A stretch of DNA of 64,000 nucleotides from UBA5314 sp040217815 (GTDB lineage Bacteria > Bacillota > Syntrophomonadia > Syntrophomonadales > Syntrophomonadaceae): contig JBEHWI010000001.1 in the NCBI GenBank assembly GCA_040217815.1, positions 124,001 through 188,000 of the forward strand, in the 5' to 3' direction. Under the pieces are notes generated by a model. It was not told the DNA's origin. It searched no databases and saw nothing but the letters and a program-made list of their open reading frames with translations. Below, piece by piece: positions 41,090 through 50,570 of this stretch. Position numbers and translations under genes: made by a program. Numbering within the stretch: the first letter of the stretch is position 1; each line of letters starts with the position of its first letter.

Positions 41090-42194
41090 TATATCGATCT
41101 GATATGGTATTAATAGGATCGCTGCGGCGCTGTACAAATCCTTTCCGATCCAGCCGCCATTCACATCCTCCAGGTATAGATGCCGCAATTTCATCGGGAA
41201 TTATATCCTCCCGCCCGGTAGCTGACAAATTCTTAAGTCCTAAACTCTGTTGAATTTCTACCAGATTTCTTCGCTTGTTGCCAATCATTTTTGACAGATC
41301 CCTGTGGTTTACCAGAAGAGAAATGCTACGTATATCAGGGATTTCCCGTTCGATATCACCGAGCAGCATCATGGCTTGTTCTTTAAAAACGGCCTGTTTG
41401 ACCAGTTCTCCAAAGGCCGGGTGATAGGGTCCAGCCAATACAGTTCCCGAGCTGCGCAGCTCTTCCCCGGAGTGGAGCCCAATTCTGACCACAGGTATGT
41501 TATTGTCCTGAAAAGCAATGTACATCTCCTTGCTGAGTTCAACCGCCTGGTACAGGCTTAAGGGTTTATACGTTCCATTAGACAGCATGTTTTCTAAACC
41601 CGTATCTTTTATGACCAGGGTAGGGTATATCCTCACCAGATCAGGTGCCAGGCGTACAGCAATTCTGGTGCTGTGGTATACAGCCGCCTCATTGTCACCG
41701 GGCAGTCCCAGCATCAACTGGATGCCCAGGGAAAACCCGGCCGCTTTTACCATCCGACAGGCTTCTTCAGCCTTCCTGGCTGAATATTCCCGACCTGACA
41801 TCACAAGAACCCGGTCATCAAAAGATTGGATGCCCAGCTCAATGGTAGATACCCCCCACCCCTTCAGAAAAGCCAGAACCTTTTGATCAATACAGTCCGG
41901 CCTGGTGGAAAGACGCACACCCGTGAGCAGTCCCCTGCGCAGGTAAGGCATCGCTACAGCCAGATAAGCTTCCTGGGTGGACTCGGGTAAAGCGGTAAAG
42001 CTGCCTCCAAAAAAAGCCAGCTCAACTTCGGTTTGATTCCGGTCCATAGTCGACAGGTGTTTTTGAATTAAATCTGGTATATCGGAGGGGGGAGGAGCGA
42101 GACCAGGCCTGCTTATCCGGTTTTGATCACAAAACAGGCATTTGTAGGGACATCCCAGATGGGGAATAAACACCGCAATATTGGCATGTTTCAT
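41067..42194 (-). CDS. Elp3-type radical SAM protein
   Basis: 375 residues with the cluster motif CPYKCLFCDQNRI (C-x3-C-x2-C near residue 16-24), FFGGSFTALP, STRPDCID, and IELGIQSFDDRVL, which are characteristic of the Elp3/MiaB-NifB-like radical SAM fold found between rnc and smc in many Firmicutes. There is no acetyltransferase domain, so it is not a full Elp3. The reaction is unknown. ATG overlaps the rnc stop by four bases. Confidence 0.85.
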   Translation of the reverse strand: MKHANIAVFIPHLGCPYKCLFCDQNRISRPGLAPPPSDIPDLIQKHLSTMDRNQTEVELAFFGGSFTALPESTQEAYLAVAMPYLRRGLLTGVRLSTRPDCIDQKVLAFLKGWGVSTIELGIQSFDDRVLVMSGREYSARKAEEACRMVKAAGFSLGIQLMLGLPGDNEAAVYHSTRIAVRLAPDLVRIYPTLVIKDTGLENMLSNGTYKPLSLYQAVELSKEMYIAFQDNNIPVVRIGLHSGEELRSSGTVLAGPYHPAFGELVKQAVFKEQAMMLLGDIEREIPDIRSISLLVNHRDLSKMIGNKRRNLVEIQQSLGLKNLSATGREDIIPDEIAASIPGGCEWRLDRKGFVQRRSDPINTISDRYIEGLKTT

Positions 42195-42907
42195 TGACGC
42201 TTCCCCTTGCTCAGGCTCTCAATGTAGCTGACTCGAGTCAGGGCCTTCTCAGCTGCTCTTTGTTCAGCTTCTTTCTTGCTCTTTCCCTCACCGGTAGCCA
42301 GTTGTTCACCCCGGTAGTATACTCCGGTGACAAAGGTTTTATCATGGGCCGGTCCATATTCGTCAACCACAGAATAATGCACATTATCCTTGTCCCAGGC
42401 CTGCACCAGTTCCTGCAGCCGTGATTTATAGTCATAATAATCACCGCGGGCTGTTTCTAAAATAATGTCCTCAAGATATTTCATGATAAAATCGCGGGCA
42501 GTTGCATAGCCCTGGTCCAGGTAAACAGCACCTATAACTGCTTCGGCAGCATCAGCCAGAATGGACTTTCGCATACGCCCGCCGGACATTTCCTCTCCCC
42601 GACCTAATAGGATATATGGAGCCAGATGCAAATGACTGGCTACACTGACCAGGGCCTTTTCGCACACCACCCTGGCTCTGATTTTGGTCAGCTCGCCTTC
42701 GGCCTTATTGCCGTAATGGTTATAGAGATATTCGGCCACTGCCAGATTGAGCACCGCATCACCCAAGAATTCCAACCTCTGGTTATTGCCCGAGGTGTTT
42801 CTTTCCTGGGCATAGGAAGGGTGGGTCAAAGCCATTAGCATCAATTCTTCATGGTTAAACTGTATACCAAGCTCCTCAAGGAATTTACGGGGAACCTTTC
42901 TTTCCAT
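42191..42907 (-). CDS. rnc: Ribonuclease III
   Basis: Double-strand RNA endonuclease. 238 residues from ATG at 42907 (MERKVPRKFLEELG), preceded by GGGAGGGCG; a longer frame to 43015 would overlap plsX by 65 bases. Catalytic signature RLEFLGDAVLNL with the second acidic site in DAAEAVIGAVYLD, and a C-terminal dsRNA-binding domain (SRLQELVQAWD... GKSKKEAEQRAAEKAL). Length is typical. Confidence 0.96.
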   Translation of the reverse strand: MERKVPRKFLEELGIQFNHEELMLMALTHPSYAQERNTSGNNQRLEFLGDAVLNLAVAEYLYNHYGNKAEGELTKIRARVVCEKALVSVASHLHLAPYILLGRGEEMSGGRMRKSILADAAEAVIGAVYLDQGYATARDFIMKYLEDIILETARGDYYDYKSRLQELVQAWDKDNVHYSVVDEYGPAHDKTFVTGVYYRGEQLATGEGKSKKEAEQRAAEKALTRVSYIESLSKGKRQ

Positions 42908-42950
42908 AGGTCGCCCTCCCTTCTTGGGCTTTAAAAAGAACCTGTAACGC

Positions 42951-43910
42951 TTACTCCCGGGTCTGCTCAATTGCTTCCCTCTGCATGCCAATAATGTCCT
43001 TTTGGCCGCATTCATAGGCAGCTTTCATCCCGTAATAGACTGCATCGCGATTGGAACTGCCGTGGCATACAATACTGATGCCATTGACTCCGAGAAGCGG
43101 TGCGCCACCTACCTTGGTATAATCCAGCTTTTCGAAAACGGCTGGCAGCCGGCCAAATTCCTTGACCACTTCCCGGGCTATGAACATTGCGGCGCCTTCC
43201 AGGGTTTTTATTACGACATTGCCCACAAAACCATCACAAACAACTACATCGGCTTTGCCCAGCAATAGATCGCGCCCTTCAATATTGCCAATAAATTTCA
43301 GATTACTTTGCTTCTTCAATAATTCATAGGTTTCAACACTGACGCTGTTTCCCTTTCCCTCTTCCTCGCCATTGTTGAGTAAAGCTATTCTTGGTTCCGG
43401 GTTCCCGGTGACGATCGTGGCATAGGTTTTACCAAGTACAGCAAACTGCAGCAGTTGTTTGGGGCGGCAATCCACATTGGCCCCCACATCAACCAGCAGG
43501 GTGGCCAGGTCCTTAGCCCCGGGCAGCGGGGTAACAATAGGTGACCGTTCCACGCCTTCCATTCTGCCCAGGATAAAAATCGCCGCCGCCATCTGCGCTC
43601 CCGTGCTTCCACAGGATAATACCGCATCTGCCAGACCTTGTTTTACCAATCCGGTAGCTATTACTATAGAAGCGTCTTTCTTTTTTCGCAAGGCGTACGC
43701 GGGAGATTCATCCATAGTGATAACTTCGCTGGCCCCAACGCAGCTAACCAGATCACTTTTGGAACCAATAAGCTGCATTTCCTTTTCTACGACATCGGCA
43801 TTACCTACCAGGAAAACCTGGTTCCCGGTCTCTTCAGCCCATTTCCAGGCCCCGGCGATGACTTCACCCGGCCCCCGATCACTGCCCATAACATCTACTG
43901 CTATCTTCAT
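42951..43910 (-). CDS. plsX: Phosphate acyltransferase PlsX
   Basis: Makes acyl-phosphate from acyl-ACP for the PlsY step of phospholipid synthesis. 319 residues with family motifs MKIAVDVMGSDRGPGEVIAGA, SCGSTGAQMAAAIFILGR, DVGANVDCRP, and DGFVGNVVIKTLEG. In many Firmicutes plsX is followed by fabD-fabG-acpP before rnc; here rnc follows directly after 43 bases, so those fatty-acid genes must be elsewhere. Confidence 0.95.
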   Translation of the reverse strand: MKIAVDVMGSDRGPGEVIAGAWKWAEETGNQVFLVGNADVVEKEMQLIGSKSDLVSCVGASEVITMDESPAYALRKKKDASIVIATGLVKQGLADAVLSCGSTGAQMAAAIFILGRMEGVERSPIVTPLPGAKDLATLLVDVGANVDCRPKQLLQFAVLGKTYATIVTGNPEPRIALLNNGEEEGKGNSVSVETYELLKKQSNLKFIGNIEGRDLLLGKADVVVCDGFVGNVVIKTLEGAAMFIAREVVKEFGRLPAVFEKLDYTKVGGAPLLGVNGISIVCHGSSNRDAVYYGMKAAYECGQKDIIGMQREAIEQTRE

Positions 43911-43998
43911 CGGCTTCCTCCTTAAAAAACAAAAAGTAAGCTACAAGCCTTAACAGACTACATACCTTACTTCTTGACTGGAATTTAATCCAACCGGG

Positions 43999-44169
43999 CT
44001 ACATAACATTTTTGCCTTTATAAAAGCCGCAGCCCAAACATGCCCGATGCGGCATTTTAAGTTCATGGCATTGGGGACATTCCACCAGGCCCGGCTTATC
44101 GATCTTTCTCCATTCTGCCCGGCGCTTGTTTTTACGGGAATGACCTTGACGTCTTTTGGGAACACCCAT
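43999..44169 (-). CDS. rpmF: 50S ribosomal protein L32
   Basis: 56 residues: MGVPKRRQGHSRKNKRRAEW and a zinc-ribbon CPQCHELKMPHRACLGCGFY with four Cys, so this is the zinc-binding (C+) form. It sits between yceD and plsX, the conserved arrangement; 16 bases after yceD. Confidence 0.95.
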   Translation of the reverse strand: MGVPKRRQGHSRKNKRRAEWRKIDKPGLVECPQCHELKMPHRACLGCGFYKGKNVM

Positions 44170-44185
44170 CTTAGGGACCTCCTTC

Positions 44186-44686
44186 TTATTTTAAGTTCTT
44201 TAGCTTCTCCCACCGGGGATCGATATCGTCGCTTCCACAAAAACAGGCCTTTTCGTTCCTGTTGCAGCCGCAGACTGGGCACAAACCCTTACAGTCCTCT
44301 CTGCATACCGGAATAAATGGCAGTTCGGTTACCAGATATTCCCCGATTATAGGTTCTACATCCACCAATCCGGAACCATAGACGAGAAAATTATCATCCA
44401 TTTCGTTCATGGCTTCCTTCAATTCTTCACCTACGATAAAGAGCACCTGGGTGGATATAGGCCAGATAAGTGTTTCCAGGCAACGTGAACAGGTTAGCGC
44501 AACTCGAGTATCGACAACACCCCTGGCACTGAAATAATCGCCGTTGTTGTGCACCTGTAGAGATACCTTCACCGGGTCCAGGAAACTGCCTTGCTCGCCA
44601 AGCAATTCATTATTGCCTTGATACTCAAGCTCGAAGTTTTCGCTCTTGCCCGGGTAAAGTTTTAACGTTCTCAGGTCAATCTTCAT
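44186..44686 (-). CDS. yceD: YceD/DUF177 family protein
   Basis: 166 residues. Starts MKIDLRTLKLYPGKSENFELEYQG at 44686, preferred over a longer frame to 44731 because GGGGTG precedes it and because it begins at the family start. CSRCLETL and the C-terminal CREDCKGLCPVCGCNRNEKAC cluster match DUF177, a protein linked to rRNA/ribosome assembly and always beside rpmF. Exact activity is not established. Confidence 0.88.
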   Translation of the reverse strand: MKIDLRTLKLYPGKSENFELEYQGNNELLGEQGSFLDPVKVSLQVHNNGDYFSARGVVDTRVALTCSRCLETLIWPISTQVLFIVGEELKEAMNEMDDNFLVYGSGLVDVEPIIGEYLVTELPFIPVCREDCKGLCPVCGCNRNEKACFCGSDDIDPRWEKLKNLK

Positions 44687-44714
44687 TGTCTGCACCCCGA
44701 AAAACACCAGATTA

Positions 44715-44744
44715 ATTATAGTCTGCCCCAATTCCTATTGTCAA
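44715..44744 (-). promoter_or_regulatory. Promoter of yceD-rpmF-plsX
   Basis: TTGACA (44744-44739) and TATAAT (44720-44715) on the minus strand, both perfect SigA hexamers, 18 bases apart. Confidence 0.85.
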
Positions 44745-44783
44745 CCAAGGAAAGGGTATTTTTCTTGGTATGAATTAAATTAG

Positions 44784-44819
44784 AAAGGGGCGGGTAGCTT
44801 TAACCCGCCCCTTTTTTTT
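44784..44819. terminator. Terminator of ackA (bidirectional)
   Basis: GGGGCGGGT (44787-44795) and ACCCGCCCC (44803-44811), with TTTTTTTT on the plus side and TTTCTAATTT on the minus side. Confidence 0.88.
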
Positions 44820-44822
44820 ACC

Positions 44823-46016
44823 CTATTTTGCCAGTCCAAAAGTATCCCGGGCAATAACCAGTTCTTCATTGGTCGGGATGACAAAAATACGAACTTTGGA
44901 GTCTTCGGTTGAAACATCAATCTGTTTGCCTCTTACATTGTTCTTGGCAACGTCCATCTTGATGCCCAGAGCTTCGAGATCTTTACAGATGTTTTCGCGC
45001 ATACCGATACCGTTTTCGCCAACACCGGCGGTGAATACGATGCAGTCGCAGCCGTTCAGCTTCGCATAGTAATTGCCAATGTAACCCTTGATCTTGTTGT
45101 AGTATACGTCGAGGGCCATCTGAGCTCTTTGGTTGCCGGAAGCGGCAGCTTCATCGATATCACGCAAGTCGTTGGATACCCCGGAGAGTCCCAGCATACC
45201 AGACTTTTTATTGAAATAGCTGTTGGCTTCGGAAGAATTCATATTCAGCTTTTCCATTAAGAAGAAAACGATAGCGGGGTCGATGTCGCCGGAGCGGGTG
45301 CCCATGACCAGACCTTCCAGAGGGGTGAATCCCATGGTTGTGTCAACAACCTTGCCGTCCTTGATGGCAGCCATACTGGCGCCATTGCCCAGGTGCAGGG
45401 TGATGATTTTGCAGTCTTCATATTTCTTGCCCAGCATTTCAGCAGCCTGGTGAGCTACATAGAAATGGGAAGTTCCATGGAAACCATAGCGGCGTACGTG
45501 ATACTTTTCGTAGACTTCATAGGGCAGAGCATACATATAGTTGGAGGGCCCCATAGTCTGATGGAAAGCGGTGTCAAATACGGCTACGTGTTTAACATTG
45601 GGCATAAGTTCCTGGCAGGCTTCAATTCCCATCAGGTTGGGAGGATTGTGCAGGGGAGCGATGTCGAAGCAGTCACGGATAACTTTCTTAACTTCATCGG
45701 TGATGACTACGGAAGAAGCAAAGTTTTCACCGCCATGCACAACACGGTGGCCAACGGCTCCGATTTCATCCATGCTCTTAATGCAGCCATACTCAGAATT
45801 TACGAGAACTTCCAAAACCAGTTTCATTCCGAAAGTGTGATCAGGCAGGTCTTTCTTTATAACGACTTTGTCCTTGCCCTGGGGTTTGTGCTCCAGGGTG
45901 CTTCCCGGAATACCTACGCGGTCAACCAAACCTACGGCCAAAACTGACTCATCCGTCATGTCCATGACCTGATATTTGATTGATGAACTTCCACAGTTAA
46001 CGACGAGAACCTTCAT
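44823..46016 (-). CDS. ackA: Acetate kinase
   Basis: Acetyl-phosphate + ADP to acetate + ATP; the substrate-level ATP step in acetate-forming anaerobes. 397 residues: MKVLVVNCGSSSIKYQV, GHRVVHGGENF, FDTAFHQTM, RYGFHGTSHFYV, HLGNGASMAAIKDGKVVDT, MGFTPLEGLVMGTRSGDIDP. ATG at 46016 is 10 bases from GAGGAGG; ATG at 46025 abuts that site. 71 bases after pta on the same strand. Confidence 0.97.
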   Translation of the reverse strand: MKVLVVNCGSSSIKYQVMDMTDESVLAVGLVDRVGIPGSTLEHKPQGKDKVVIKKDLPDHTFGMKLVLEVLVNSEYGCIKSMDEIGAVGHRVVHGGENFASSVVITDEVKKVIRDCFDIAPLHNPPNLMGIEACQELMPNVKHVAVFDTAFHQTMGPSNYMYALPYEVYEKYHVRRYGFHGTSHFYVAHQAAEMLGKKYEDCKIITLHLGNGASMAAIKDGKVVDTTMGFTPLEGLVMGTRSGDIDPAIVFFLMEKLNMNSSEANSYFNKKSGMLGLSGVSNDLRDIDEAAASGNQRAQMALDVYYNKIKGYIGNYYAKLNGCDCIVFTAGVGENGIGMRENICKDLEALGIKMDVAKNNVRGKQIDVSTEDSKVRIFVIPTNEELVIARDTFGLAK

Positions 46017-46087
46017 CCAATACATACCTCCTCAGAATGTGTGTTATCTCAAGGTATAAGAATTCGCATCTCTCCCCATACCTTTAG

Positions 46088-47080
46088 TTACGCCCGAACT
46101 ACAACATTTGCCGTTACGTTGACAATATCTTCTACACTACAGCCTCTGGACAGGTCGTTGACCGGTTTGGCTAAACCTTGCAGGATAGGTCCAATGGCTT
46201 CAGCTTTAGCCAGTCTTTGTACCAGCTTGTACCCTATGTTTCCAGCGTTGATATCCGGGAATATCAAAACATTGCAGGAGCCGGCGACCAAGCTGCCGGG
46301 AGCCTTGGAGGCACCAACGCTGGGTACTATAGCCGCATCGAACTGCATTTCTCCATCAACTTTTAGATGAGGATATTTTTCCTTGGCGATCTTGGTAGCT
46401 TCAACCATCTTGTCAACTGAAGGATCGCTGGCACTTCCCTTGGTAGAGAAAGAAAGCATACCTACTTTAGGATCCTTCATGCCGCACAATACGGTGGCTG
46501 TTTCATGGGAAGCGGCTGCGAAAGCGGCTAATTCTTCGGGCTTGGGATAAATGGATACGGCGCAGTCGGCAAATACGAAAGTGCCTGCATCACCGAATTC
46601 ACAATTGGGAACTATCATGACAAAGGCACCGGATACGGCGGGGATGCCAGGGGCTGTTTTTATAATCTGAAGGGCTGGACGCAATACATTGCCGGTAGTA
46701 TTTTCAGCACCGGCCACTTCGCCGTCAGCCTTTTCCATCTTAACCATCATGGAAGCGAAGAACAGGGGATCCAGCATGCTTGCCTTGGCTTTGTCCAGGT
46801 CTACACCTTTGCTCTTGCGCATTTCATAGAATGCCTGAACAAAATCGTCAAAATAAGGAGCCTTGCCGGGATCTATAATTTCGGCTCCTGTCAGATCAGC
46901 TCCAACCTTGCCAGCTAGATCCTTGATTGCGGCTTCGTTACCGAGCAGAATGGGATAGGCGATTTTATTGTCCACTATTCCCTTAATAGCCTTAAGGGTT
47001 CTTTCCTCAGTTCCCTCCGGTAAAACGATTCTCTTGGGGTTTTGTGCCGCCTTGGCTCTGATTTCCTCTAGTAGTGTCAT
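46088..47080 (-). CDS. pta: Phosphate acetyltransferase
   Basis: Acetyl-CoA + Pi to acetyl phosphate. 330 residues, the short single-domain form; ATG at 47080 (MTLLEEIRAKAAQNPKRIVLPEG) follows GGGAGG. Motifs KADGEVAGAENTTGNVLRPALQ and FPDINAGNIGYKLVQRLAKAEAIGPILQGL are typical. With ackA it conserves energy from acetyl-CoA produced by fatty-acid beta-oxidation or other fermentation. Confidence 0.96.
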   Translation of the reverse strand: MTLLEEIRAKAAQNPKRIVLPEGTEERTLKAIKGIVDNKIAYPILLGNEAAIKDLAGKVGADLTGAEIIDPGKAPYFDDFVQAFYEMRKSKGVDLDKAKASMLDPLFFASMMVKMEKADGEVAGAENTTGNVLRPALQIIKTAPGIPAVSGAFVMIVPNCEFGDAGTFVFADCAVSIYPKPEELAAFAAASHETATVLCGMKDPKVGMLSFSTKGSASDPSVDKMVEATKIAKEKYPHLKVDGEMQFDAAIVPSVGASKAPGSLVAGSCNVLIFPDINAGNIGYKLVQRLAKAEAIGPILQGLAKPVNDLSRGCSVEDIVNVTANVVVRA

Positions 47081-47137
47081 CTTTTTTCCTCCCTTGTTTT
47101 TTAAAGCATAATTTAACTGCAAAACGCGCAGATTCCT

Positions 47138-47166
47138 TTGTTAATTTTAGCACAAAGGACTATACT
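47138..47166 (+). promoter_or_regulatory. Promoter of tmcAL
   Basis: TTGTTA (47138-47143) and TATACT (47161-47166) with a 17-base spacer on the plus strand, 51 bases before the GTG start. Confidence 0.6.
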
Positions 47167-47216
47167 AGTGGTAAAATTTATCTTGCCTGACCACCCCGCT
47201 CAAAGGAGATTTGCCT

Positions 47217-48467
47217 GTGGCTGTCCTGGGAATAGTAGCTGAATTTAACCCATTTCATAACGGGCATCAGTACCTGCTAAAACAAACAATAGATCAGATC
47301 CAACCCTCCGCTGTAATATGTGTAATGAGCGGTAATTTCACGCAGAGAGGCGAGCCCGCTATATGCAATAAATGGGCCCGGGCCGAAATGGCTTTACAAG
47401 CCGGGGTCGACCTGATTATCGAATTGCCCTTTTGCTTTGCAGCCCGCAGCGCCTATTACTTTGCCCGTGGCGCCCTGTTAACCCTGCACAAAACTGGAGT
47501 TGTCTCGCATATTGCCTTCGGCAGTGAAAGCGGTAGACTCGAACCCCTGACTTCCGTTGCCCAATTATTGGCCTCGGAGCCAGAAGCTTACCGGTCCCTG
47601 CTTAAAAAGTATTTAAACCAAGGCTTGAGTTTTCCAGTGGCTCGCTCCCACGCATTGCAGATAGCTCTGCCGCAGGATCTGCAAATAAGTGACATACTGC
47701 GCGGTTCCAACAATATCCTGGGTATAGAATACCTGCATGTCATCTACGAAGAGAAACTTCCTCTGGTTCCCATAACCATCTGCCGACAGGGGTCTGATTA
47801 CCACAGCACCGAACTGGGTTCTTATGCCAGCGCCAGCGCTATTCGTCTGGCTGCCGGGAAGGAAGATCCCTCCCCATTAATTTCCCCAACTATGCCGCTC
47901 CTAAGTTGGGATATTCTGCAACGGGAAATAACCAGAGGATGCTCTCCGGTTTTGCCCAATGCTTTGGAACAAAGCATTCTGCTCAGGCTGCGCAGCATCT
48001 CAAAAGCCGATTTAGCAAAGATCTACGAAGTCACCGAAGGCCTGGAAAACCGCATCAAAGATGCGGCCCGAACCTGTACCACGCTTGATTCTATCAGGCA
48101 CCGGATCAAATCCAAGCGCTACAGTCTGACCCGCATAGACCGGGTACTTCTTTATGCTTTACTTTCCCTGTCCAAAGAGCAAATTGACTCATTTGACCGA
48201 ACTGGACCGCAGTATTTGCATATCTTAGGTTTTTCGTCAAAAGGCCGAAAAATCCTTCAGGGTATTAAAAATAAATCCTCTCTGGATCTGCTTTTGCGGG
48301 GGAAAGATGTTGCCCGACTTTTAAATGATTCCAGCCACCCAGGCGCTCAGATGCTGGCCCTGGATGTCATGGCCACCGACATTTATACACTGCTCTTCCC
48401 CAACCCGCTGCAAAGGACGGCCGGCCTGGACTTCACTACTCCGCCAATCCAGACTATTCTTAGCTAG
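47217..48467 (+). CDS. tmcAL: tRNA(Met) cytidine acetate ligase TmcAL (YlbM)
   Basis: Forms N4-acetylcytidine at the wobble base of elongator tRNA-Met from acetate and ATP. 416 residues from GTG at 47217 (MAVLGIVAEFNPFHNGHQY); AGGAG is 8 bases upstream, whereas TTG at 47211 is too close. The HNGH nucleotidyltransferase motif, MSGNFTQRGEPAICNKWARAEMAL and FGSESGRLEPL are diagnostic. It uses acetate, whose kinase genes lie immediately upstream on the other strand. Confidence 0.93.
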   Translation: MAVLGIVAEFNPFHNGHQYLLKQTIDQIQPSAVICVMSGNFTQRGEPAICNKWARAEMALQAGVDLIIELPFCFAARSAYYFARGALLTLHKTGVVSHIAFGSESGRLEPLTSVAQLLASEPEAYRSLLKKYLNQGLSFPVARSHALQIALPQDLQISDILRGSNNILGIEYLHVIYEEKLPLVPITICRQGSDYHSTELGSYASASAIRLAAGKEDPSPLISPTMPLLSWDILQREITRGCSPVLPNALEQSILLRLRSISKADLAKIYEVTEGLENRIKDAARTCTTLDSIRHRIKSKRYSLTRIDRVLLYALLSLSKEQIDSFDRTGPQYLHILGFSSKGRKILQGIKNKSSLDLLLRGKDVARLLNDSSHPGAQMLALDVMATDIYTLLFPNPLQRTAGLDFTTPPIQTILS

Positions 48468-48478
48468 TATTTAACACA

Positions 48479-49273
48479 TTAAGTGGCGGGCGAAAAATCC
48501 TTTATCTTTCGTTTAATAGTTTCTAAATGAGTTTCGGTCGCCTGCCTGCCCAGGGCAACTAATTCACCTGATTTGTTGAAGTCTCTTGAAGCGAAGTGTC
48601 CCACTTCCGGTTTAATAAGTATATCGGCCTGCTGGGATATCAGGTCAAACTGAGGTTTTTGCATAATATCTAGGGAAGTCATGATTACGTCCATCGCGGT
48701 GTTGATAACTACCTCCCGGGCGTGAGTATAGTTCACTTCAACAGCAATAACGATATCTGCCCCCTCGCCTTGTGCTACATCAACCGGCAAGCGGTTGGCC
48801 ACCGCCCCATCGACTAAAATCATTTTGTCCAGATGGACCGGCTGAAATACCCCGGGAATAGATATGCTGGCCCTTATGGCGTCAGCCACCGAACCTTCTT
48901 TAAATACAACCACTTCCCCTGATATAAGGTCGGTCGCAACTGTTATAAAAGGGATATCAAGGTCGGCAAAGGTCTTTTTTTTGGTTAACAACTCCAGAAA
49001 ATAGTGGATTTTTTTCCCTTCCATAAAACCCATCCGGGGGAGGCGAACGTCAAAAAGCAGACTGGTATCCATACATTCGATCAGGCGATCCAGCATATTT
49101 ATTTTGGCCCCGGCGGCGTAGATTCCGCCTACCATGGCTCCCATACTGCAGCCAACTATAAGGTCAATAGGGATATTATTTTCCTCCAGAACCTGAATTA
49201 CCCCTATATGAGCCAGACCCCGGGCGCTGCCCGAGCCCAAGACCAGACCGATCTTTGGCCTATCACCCTGCAT
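48479..49273 (-). CDS. Patatin-like phospholipase (RssA/YlbK family)
   Basis: 264-residue serine hydrolase. Oxyanion glycine loop LVLGSGSARGLAHIGV, nucleophile elbow GCSMGAMVGG and DGAVANRLPVD for the catalytic Asp. ATG at 49273 has GGGGGG 6 bases upstream. YlbK-type genes cluster with ylbJ, tmcAL and rsmD in spore formers, as here. Substrate unknown. Confidence 0.88.
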   Translation of the reverse strand: MQGDRPKIGLVLGSGSARGLAHIGVIQVLEENNIPIDLIVGCSMGAMVGGIYAAGAKINMLDRLIECMDTSLLFDVRLPRMGFMEGKKIHYFLELLTKKKTFADLDIPFITVATDLISGEVVVFKEGSVADAIRASISIPGVFQPVHLDKMILVDGAVANRLPVDVAQGEGADIVIAVEVNYTHAREVVINTAMDVIMTSLDIMQKPQFDLISQQADILIKPEVGHFASRDFNKSGELVALGRQATETHLETIKRKIKDFSPAT

Positions 49274-49397
49274 ATAATTCCCCCCCACTTCACCTTTTGA
49301 TTATATGTAAAGCCAGCTTTCCAAATTAGAAAGCTTCTAAATCAAACTGGCGCAGACATATATATGTTTAAATTTGGTCTTGAAGGTTGAACAATAT

Positions 49398-50570
49398 ATG
49401 TCTATTTTAGGACGGGTGTTATTCCTGCTGCTTGTCTTAATATTAACCCTTTTTATGCTAATAAATCCACGAGAAACCATAGACGCGACGATAACCGGTA
49501 TAAAACTGTGGGCGTCGGTGCTTCTGCCGGCTCTCTTGCCCTTCTTTATCAGTGCTGAACTCATGATAAGCAGCGGTCTGGCCGTATTTGTCGGGGTCCT
49601 GTTGGAGCCGATAATGCGTCCACTGTTCAGACTGCCCGGGTGCTGCTCCCTGGTTGTCGTCATGGGCTTTACCAGCGGTTTTCCGGTAGGAGCCATCATG
49701 ACCCGCCGTCTATATGAGGAAAAGATGATAGGAGCCGACCAGGCGGAAAGGCTGGTGTCCTTTACCAACAACTCCAGCCCCCTGTTTATCATTGGGGCGG
49801 TTGGGGTGGGAATGCTTTCTTCTCCACTGCTTGGCTATATATTAGCCCTGGCCCATTACCTTTCCAACCTTCTAATCGGATTATTGTGGCGTTTTAGAGC
49901 ATCTTCAGATACAGCTTTAAAGTCCCCGGAAGGAATATGGAAGCGGGCCTGGACAAGTTTGAAGAGCTATCCGAGCCCGGGACCAGGAAAAATGCTGGGT
50001 AATGCCATAAAAAATAGCCTGAACAATATTCTGGCTATAGCTGGATTTGTGGTTTTTTTTTCCTTGTTGACCAGGATGCTCAGCGTTACGGGAATAATGG
50101 AAGGTCTTGCCCAAACCTTAAGCAGACTCCTTCACGGTCTCGACTATAATATGGCTTACGCGCTCCTAACCGGTTTTTTCGAAATAACCCTGGGGACCAA
50201 ATGTGCAGCAACCGGAATTGAAGGAAAAATACTGCCCCAGTTGCTTATTATCAGCGTAATCCTGGCCTTCAGCGGCTGCAGTATAATCGCCCAGGTCATG
50301 AGCACCGTAGCCGGCATTCCTGTCCGCCTGTCGTTTTATCTCCTATCGCGGCTCGTGCAGATCGGATTTTCGGTTTTGTTCACCTGGCTGGCTTACCATT
50401 ACCTAGCTTCCACGCAGGTGCTTTTCACCGCTTCAGCCCCCTTTAACAAGCTGCTTTACTCTTTCGATGCCTGGTCGCTGGCTTTTTATTCCCTGGCCGG
50501 TGGGTTGACTGTACTCACCCTGACCGCAGTATTAAGCCTGTTTTTTACTCTTAAAAATCACCCGTCTTAA
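49398..50570 (+). CDS. ylbJ: Sporulation integral membrane protein YlbJ
   Basis: 390-residue polytopic protein of the nucleoside-recognition/YlbJ family: LWASVLLPALLPFFISAELMI, RPLFRLPGCCSLVVVMGFTSGFPVGA, FTNNSSPLFIIGAVGVGML, with about eight helices. In Bacillus the gene is SigE-controlled and needed for heat-resistant spores. ATG at 49398 is taken; a TTG 24 bases upstream is possible. Its 3' end overlaps the convergent gene at 50551 by 20 bases. Confidence 0.88.
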   Translation: MSILGRVLFLLLVLILTLFMLINPRETIDATITGIKLWASVLLPALLPFFISAELMISSGLAVFVGVLLEPIMRPLFRLPGCCSLVVVMGFTSGFPVGAIMTRRLYEEKMIGADQAERLVSFTNNSSPLFIIGAVGVGMLSSPLLGYILALAHYLSNLLIGLLWRFRASSDTALKSPEGIWKRAWTSLKSYPSPGPGKMLGNAIKNSLNNILAIAGFVVFFSLLTRMLSVTGIMEGLAQTLSRLLHGLDYNMAYALLTGFFEITLGTKCAATGIEGKILPQLLIISVILAFSGCSIIAQVMSTVAGIPVRLSFYLLSRLVQIGFSVLFTWLAYHYLASTQVLFTASAPFNKLLYSFDAWSLAFYSLAGGLTVLTLTAVLSLFFTLKNHPS

